This document shows positions 61,079-64,000 of a DNA stretch of 64,000 bases, one piece after another. Numbering within the stretch: the first letter of the stretch is position 1; every line of letters begins with the position of its first letter. The DNA lies in contig OX393576.1 of the NCBI GenBank assembly GCA_947652605.1, positions 51,808,966 through 51,872,965 of the forward strand, read 5' to 3'. This stretch comes from Elmis aenea (Eukaryota; Arthropoda; Insecta; Coleoptera; Elmidae). Both the position numbers and the translations under genes were made by a program. The notes under the pieces were generated by a model. The model searched no databases. It was not told the origin of the DNA and saw only the letters and a program-made list of their open reading frames with translations.

Positions 61079-62528
61079 TATAACTATTTTTATTACCACC
61101 AATTTACTACTTTTAATAAGCAAAGTAATATTTTTACCAAGTTTGATATAATTTATAACTGAACATTACTTTTAATGAACAGATATTATTTTTAACGAGA
61201 TAAACTTATTTAACCATAGAAATAGGATTTGTTGAGGCATGAGAATAAATGGATTGATTAAATGCAATTTTTGTAAAAGTACGTTTGTATGAGAATTTGG
61301 AGTCTCTAATTATAGCGTAATCAAAACAGCAATTTTTGAAGAACCAAGAAAACTTGAATAATAGAATTTTGGCAATTTTATATTTCAACAAAGTAAGCGG
61401 CTGCAATGAAAAATTCTTTTTAACCAAAAATGTAAAAAGGAATCATTTCCGTATGTACACGTCCTTGGCAAATGTCAATCTTCCACACAAGGTGCTTTTA
61501 GTTCTATAAACAATGTTATAACAGTATAACGCATGAAGTTAATTATTCACCATCATGCACAGTATAGAGAATCCTAATATAAACTTTAAACTGATTATAT
61601 ATATTCTATCTTCGCTGCTAAATTAATTATGTATGCTGTTAGTATATTATTGGCTCAAAATTAGTGGACATACTGTTTACAGTTCTATATTCAGAACGTT
61701 GTTGAAAATTTCTTAAATACTGATAATTTACAGCACCATAAATCTTTACTTGCGCAATATTTTAAGTTTTTTTACTGGCTAACAATTCAATCATTTTGTT
61801 CACCATATCACGAAAAAAAAAACCTTTTTTATTATGCTAATTAGATTTGTTAGTCTAAATCTGTGTGCTCTGGATTCTTTATTTATTCAACAATTTTAAG
61901 TCGTATGTGACCTAGTAAAATACTCAATTCTAAATTTAAAGTTGTCATAATAAATTATGTTGACAAATATTTCAGTACGGAAATAGATACAACTAGTAAC
62001 TAGTGGAATCAAACGGTATCGTACTGCTCAATGAATTGAAAGATTAAGTGATAAATTCAATTGAAATGAAAACATTTAATAAATCATTGTAGATGCTGAA
62101 CTGGTTCAATGTTGACAGTGTGTTGTTTTTGAGTAGTTTTCGATACTGAACTATAGTTTTAGTTTGGAAAATCGTAATTAGAGATGACTCTTTATTTCCA
62201 ATTGTTTCTTTTTGTTTAATTCATTTACAAAATATGAAAATAGACTACCGGAATGAGAGGTGCTTTAAATTTATTTTTAAATCTCAACTAACTTAAATGG
62301 AAGTGCTCCAAGAATACAGTTCTTTGGCCTTGTTTGGAAGATGTGATAATGTTTTAATATTAGTATTACACAATATTAACTGAGGAAAAGCTGTTTTAAA
62401 GACTTAACCGAATTAGGGAATAACCAATATACGACAAATTTAATAACGTGTCTGTAAACGAGCGCTCATAATTAAATTTAAAGCTGCTGTAATAAGATCT
62501 GCAATAAATATAGTTATAGTTAGGTAGT
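61079..62528. other. AT-rich DNA without recognised features
   Basis: No gene, domain or repeat boundary was recognised. Confidence 0.5.
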
Positions 62529-62530
62529 TA

Positions 62531-63552
62531 CGAGGATGGGCTGAAAAGTCCGTGGAATGAAAATGAAAAACAGAACTTTGCGGTTCGAAATTACGTTTAT
62601 TTTTCAACATAATCCCCTGCCTCCTCGATAAGTACGTTAATACCAGCGATGGTCCAAAGCCTCTATGCCCTTATAGCATTTAGAACTGTTCAGTTCTTCA
62701 AAATAGGCATCCACAGTAGCTTGAACATCGTTGCTGTTAAAAATTTCTGGCCTGCTAGGTCTGCTAAGTCTGGTGAATAAGGTGGGTGTGGCAGCAAATC
62801 GAAGCCTAATTGGTTAATTTTTGCCATAGCAATCTCGTGTGGGGCCTCGCATTGTCTTGGTGAAAAATGATATTCTTTTTGGCTAAACCAGGACGCAGTT
62901 CATTAGTGTTTTGCTTTAATTTGTCCAAAAGACTAGCGTAGTATTTGGCTGTGATGGTTTGGCCTTTAGGAGGATCGGCGCAAAAAATCCACTTGTTCTT
63001 TCTAAAACGCTCCAAACACGAGAAATTTGCATTCGCACTAATTTTTGATCAACACTAAGCAGTCGCGACACCCAACTATGCATTCAAAATGTTGCGCGCT
63101 CCTTGAGATATTTACAGTTTCCGCTATCTCAGACGTTTTTAACCGACAATCTTTTAATGTACTTTTCCAGCAATTTTTGGTGTAGTGGCAGATTTCGGGC
63201 GTCCACAACCGAAGACATCTTTAACACTTGTTCGACCACATTTCAATTCACGAATCCATTTATCAACAGTGGAAAATGAAGGAGTCGAGTTTTTCAGACC
63301 ATCCTTCATCTCATTATGAATAGCGGTTGCTGATGTTTTTTAAGAAGAAGTACTTCATGACAGCACGAATTTCAACACTACCGATTCCGCCAAAAACTCT
63401 GACACGCTTTTAATTAAACAGCTGTCAAAACGAAAATAATAAACGCAACGATCTGAAATCAGGTGACGGTCTGAAGGAGTGAACTTGCCAGCGCGCCAAA
63501 AAAACTGTCCGAAACAGCTCCATCTATCCGTCATATTTTCAGCCCATTCTAG
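62531..63552 (-). mobile_element. Mariner transposon, degenerate
   Basis: The ends CGAGGATGGGCTGAAAAG and CTTTTCAGCCC-like (right: ATTTTCAGCCCATTCTAG) are inverted, with TA at 62529-62530 and 63553-63554, the mariner target duplication. Length 1022 bp is shorter than an intact mariner (about 1.3 kb). The minus strand codes broken transposase. Confidence 0.93.
62570..63400 (-). pseudogene. Mariner transposase pseudogene
   Basis: From high to low coordinates, in several frames: NSTPSFSTVDKWIRELKCGR with GRPKSATTPKI (near 63180-63290), the linker after the DNA-binding domains; then FCADPPKGQTITAKYY and IIFHQDNARPHT (63015-62806), which holds the second catalytic Asp; then, after a frameshift, LGFDLLPHPPYSPDLA (near 62790-62740), the third catalytic Asp region. 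Stops, frameshifts and missing sequence between domains make it inactive. Confidence 0.9.
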
Positions 63553-63649
63553 TACATGGCGAGATTAAATTTAATGATTTTGCTAATAATTTGCTATTAA
63601 AATCAACGAATACTCAACGTTTCATGGTTATTTTGGTGGTATCTCCACA

Positions 63650-63905
63650 AAAACATCTTCTATTCTTCTTAATCGGGTTCTCTTGTATCCTCTACCGAAG
63701 TATGTTTTTAGTCTAGGCGGTGCTTTTTCACTTTTTTCATAGTTGGCCAATTGTGGTACATCATTAGAACTGACTTCTCTTTCTTATATCATAGTCTCTG
63801 CCTTATTTAGTTTTCCTATTATTTTCTTGGTCTTCCTCTATTTCTTTTTACCTCAATCATAATTTTTCATTCCATATAGGTACTTGCAACCATTCGTAAT
63901 AGATG
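63650..63905 (-). pseudogene. LINE C-terminal remnant
   Basis: The minus strand reads EVKRNRGRPRK near 63850-63820, the basic motif near the end of LINE reverse transcriptases (GRPRRRW in the copy at 10905). Further on it reads PPRLKTYFGRGYKRTRLRR near 63720-63665, which resembles a peptide encoded on the minus strand at about 10690-10640. The rest of the element is not recognisable. Confidence 0.45.
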
Positions 63906-63929
63906 TTCCAGCTATCTTGGTTGATCTGA

Positions 63930-64000
63930 CTAGAGTCCTGCGCGGGTCCAATTTTTCGGACCCGCACCCGACCCGCAAGGCTGATGTTGAAACCGCACCC
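63930..64000. mobile_element. Possible mobile-element end cut by the window edge
   Basis: GCGCGGGTCC, GGACCCGCACCCGACCCGC and related CCCGC words are crowded in the last 70 bases, as in the subterminal part of hAT-like elements. The other end is outside the window. Confidence 0.3.

Noticed and set aside
1..64000. CRISPR arrays, bacterial operons, rRNA genes
   Set aside because: The DNA is clearly eukaryotic with spliced genes; the short repeats seen are transposon subterminal words. No rRNA was recognised, and tRNA genes could not be excluded by eye.

Overview
This is AT-rich eukaryotic nuclear DNA, almost certainly from an insect. A beetle is a weak guess from general character, not something I can show. 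Two same-strand, intron-containing genes sit in the first 27.2 kb. Both encode subunit a (the 100-116 kDa subunit) of the vacuolar H+-ATPase. All splice junctions I inferred are GT-AG, and joining the exons keeps one open frame in each gene: 834 codons for gene 1 (974-9681) and 827 for gene 2 (14058-27185).

The two genes are a tandem duplication. They share ten of eleven coding intron positions and about four fifths of their residues by eye. Each also has one intron the other lacks. Their short introns (49-60 bp) are ordinary, while three long introns have been filled with transposons: intron 4 of gene 1 and introns 1 and 7 of gene 2.

The rest of the window (27.3-64 kb) contains no host gene I can support. 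It holds noncoding AT-rich DNA and many mobile elements. These are: hAT elements with CAG...CTG ends and mostly exact 8-bp target duplications (15.25, 15.74-18.22, 26.2, 33.4, 48.8, 54.1 and 60.4 kb); two degenerate hAT transposase fragments; a mariner carcass near the right end and a second mariner remnant in gene 2; several non-LTR retrotransposon fragments; TA- or TTAA-flanked MITEs; and many large foldback (palindromic) elements whose ends read CAGGGTG next to TA.

The most unusual signal is the foldback class. Several are chained end to end through a TATA junction. One chain makes a nearly symmetric 2.9-kb palindrome inside a V-ATPase intron, and a similar inverted A-B-A' layout recurs at 58.0-59.8 kb. 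Transcription of the V-ATPase genes must pass through these inverted repeats, so the introns could form very long RNA hairpins. None of the foldbacks carries a recognisable transposase here, so the source of their mobility is unknown.
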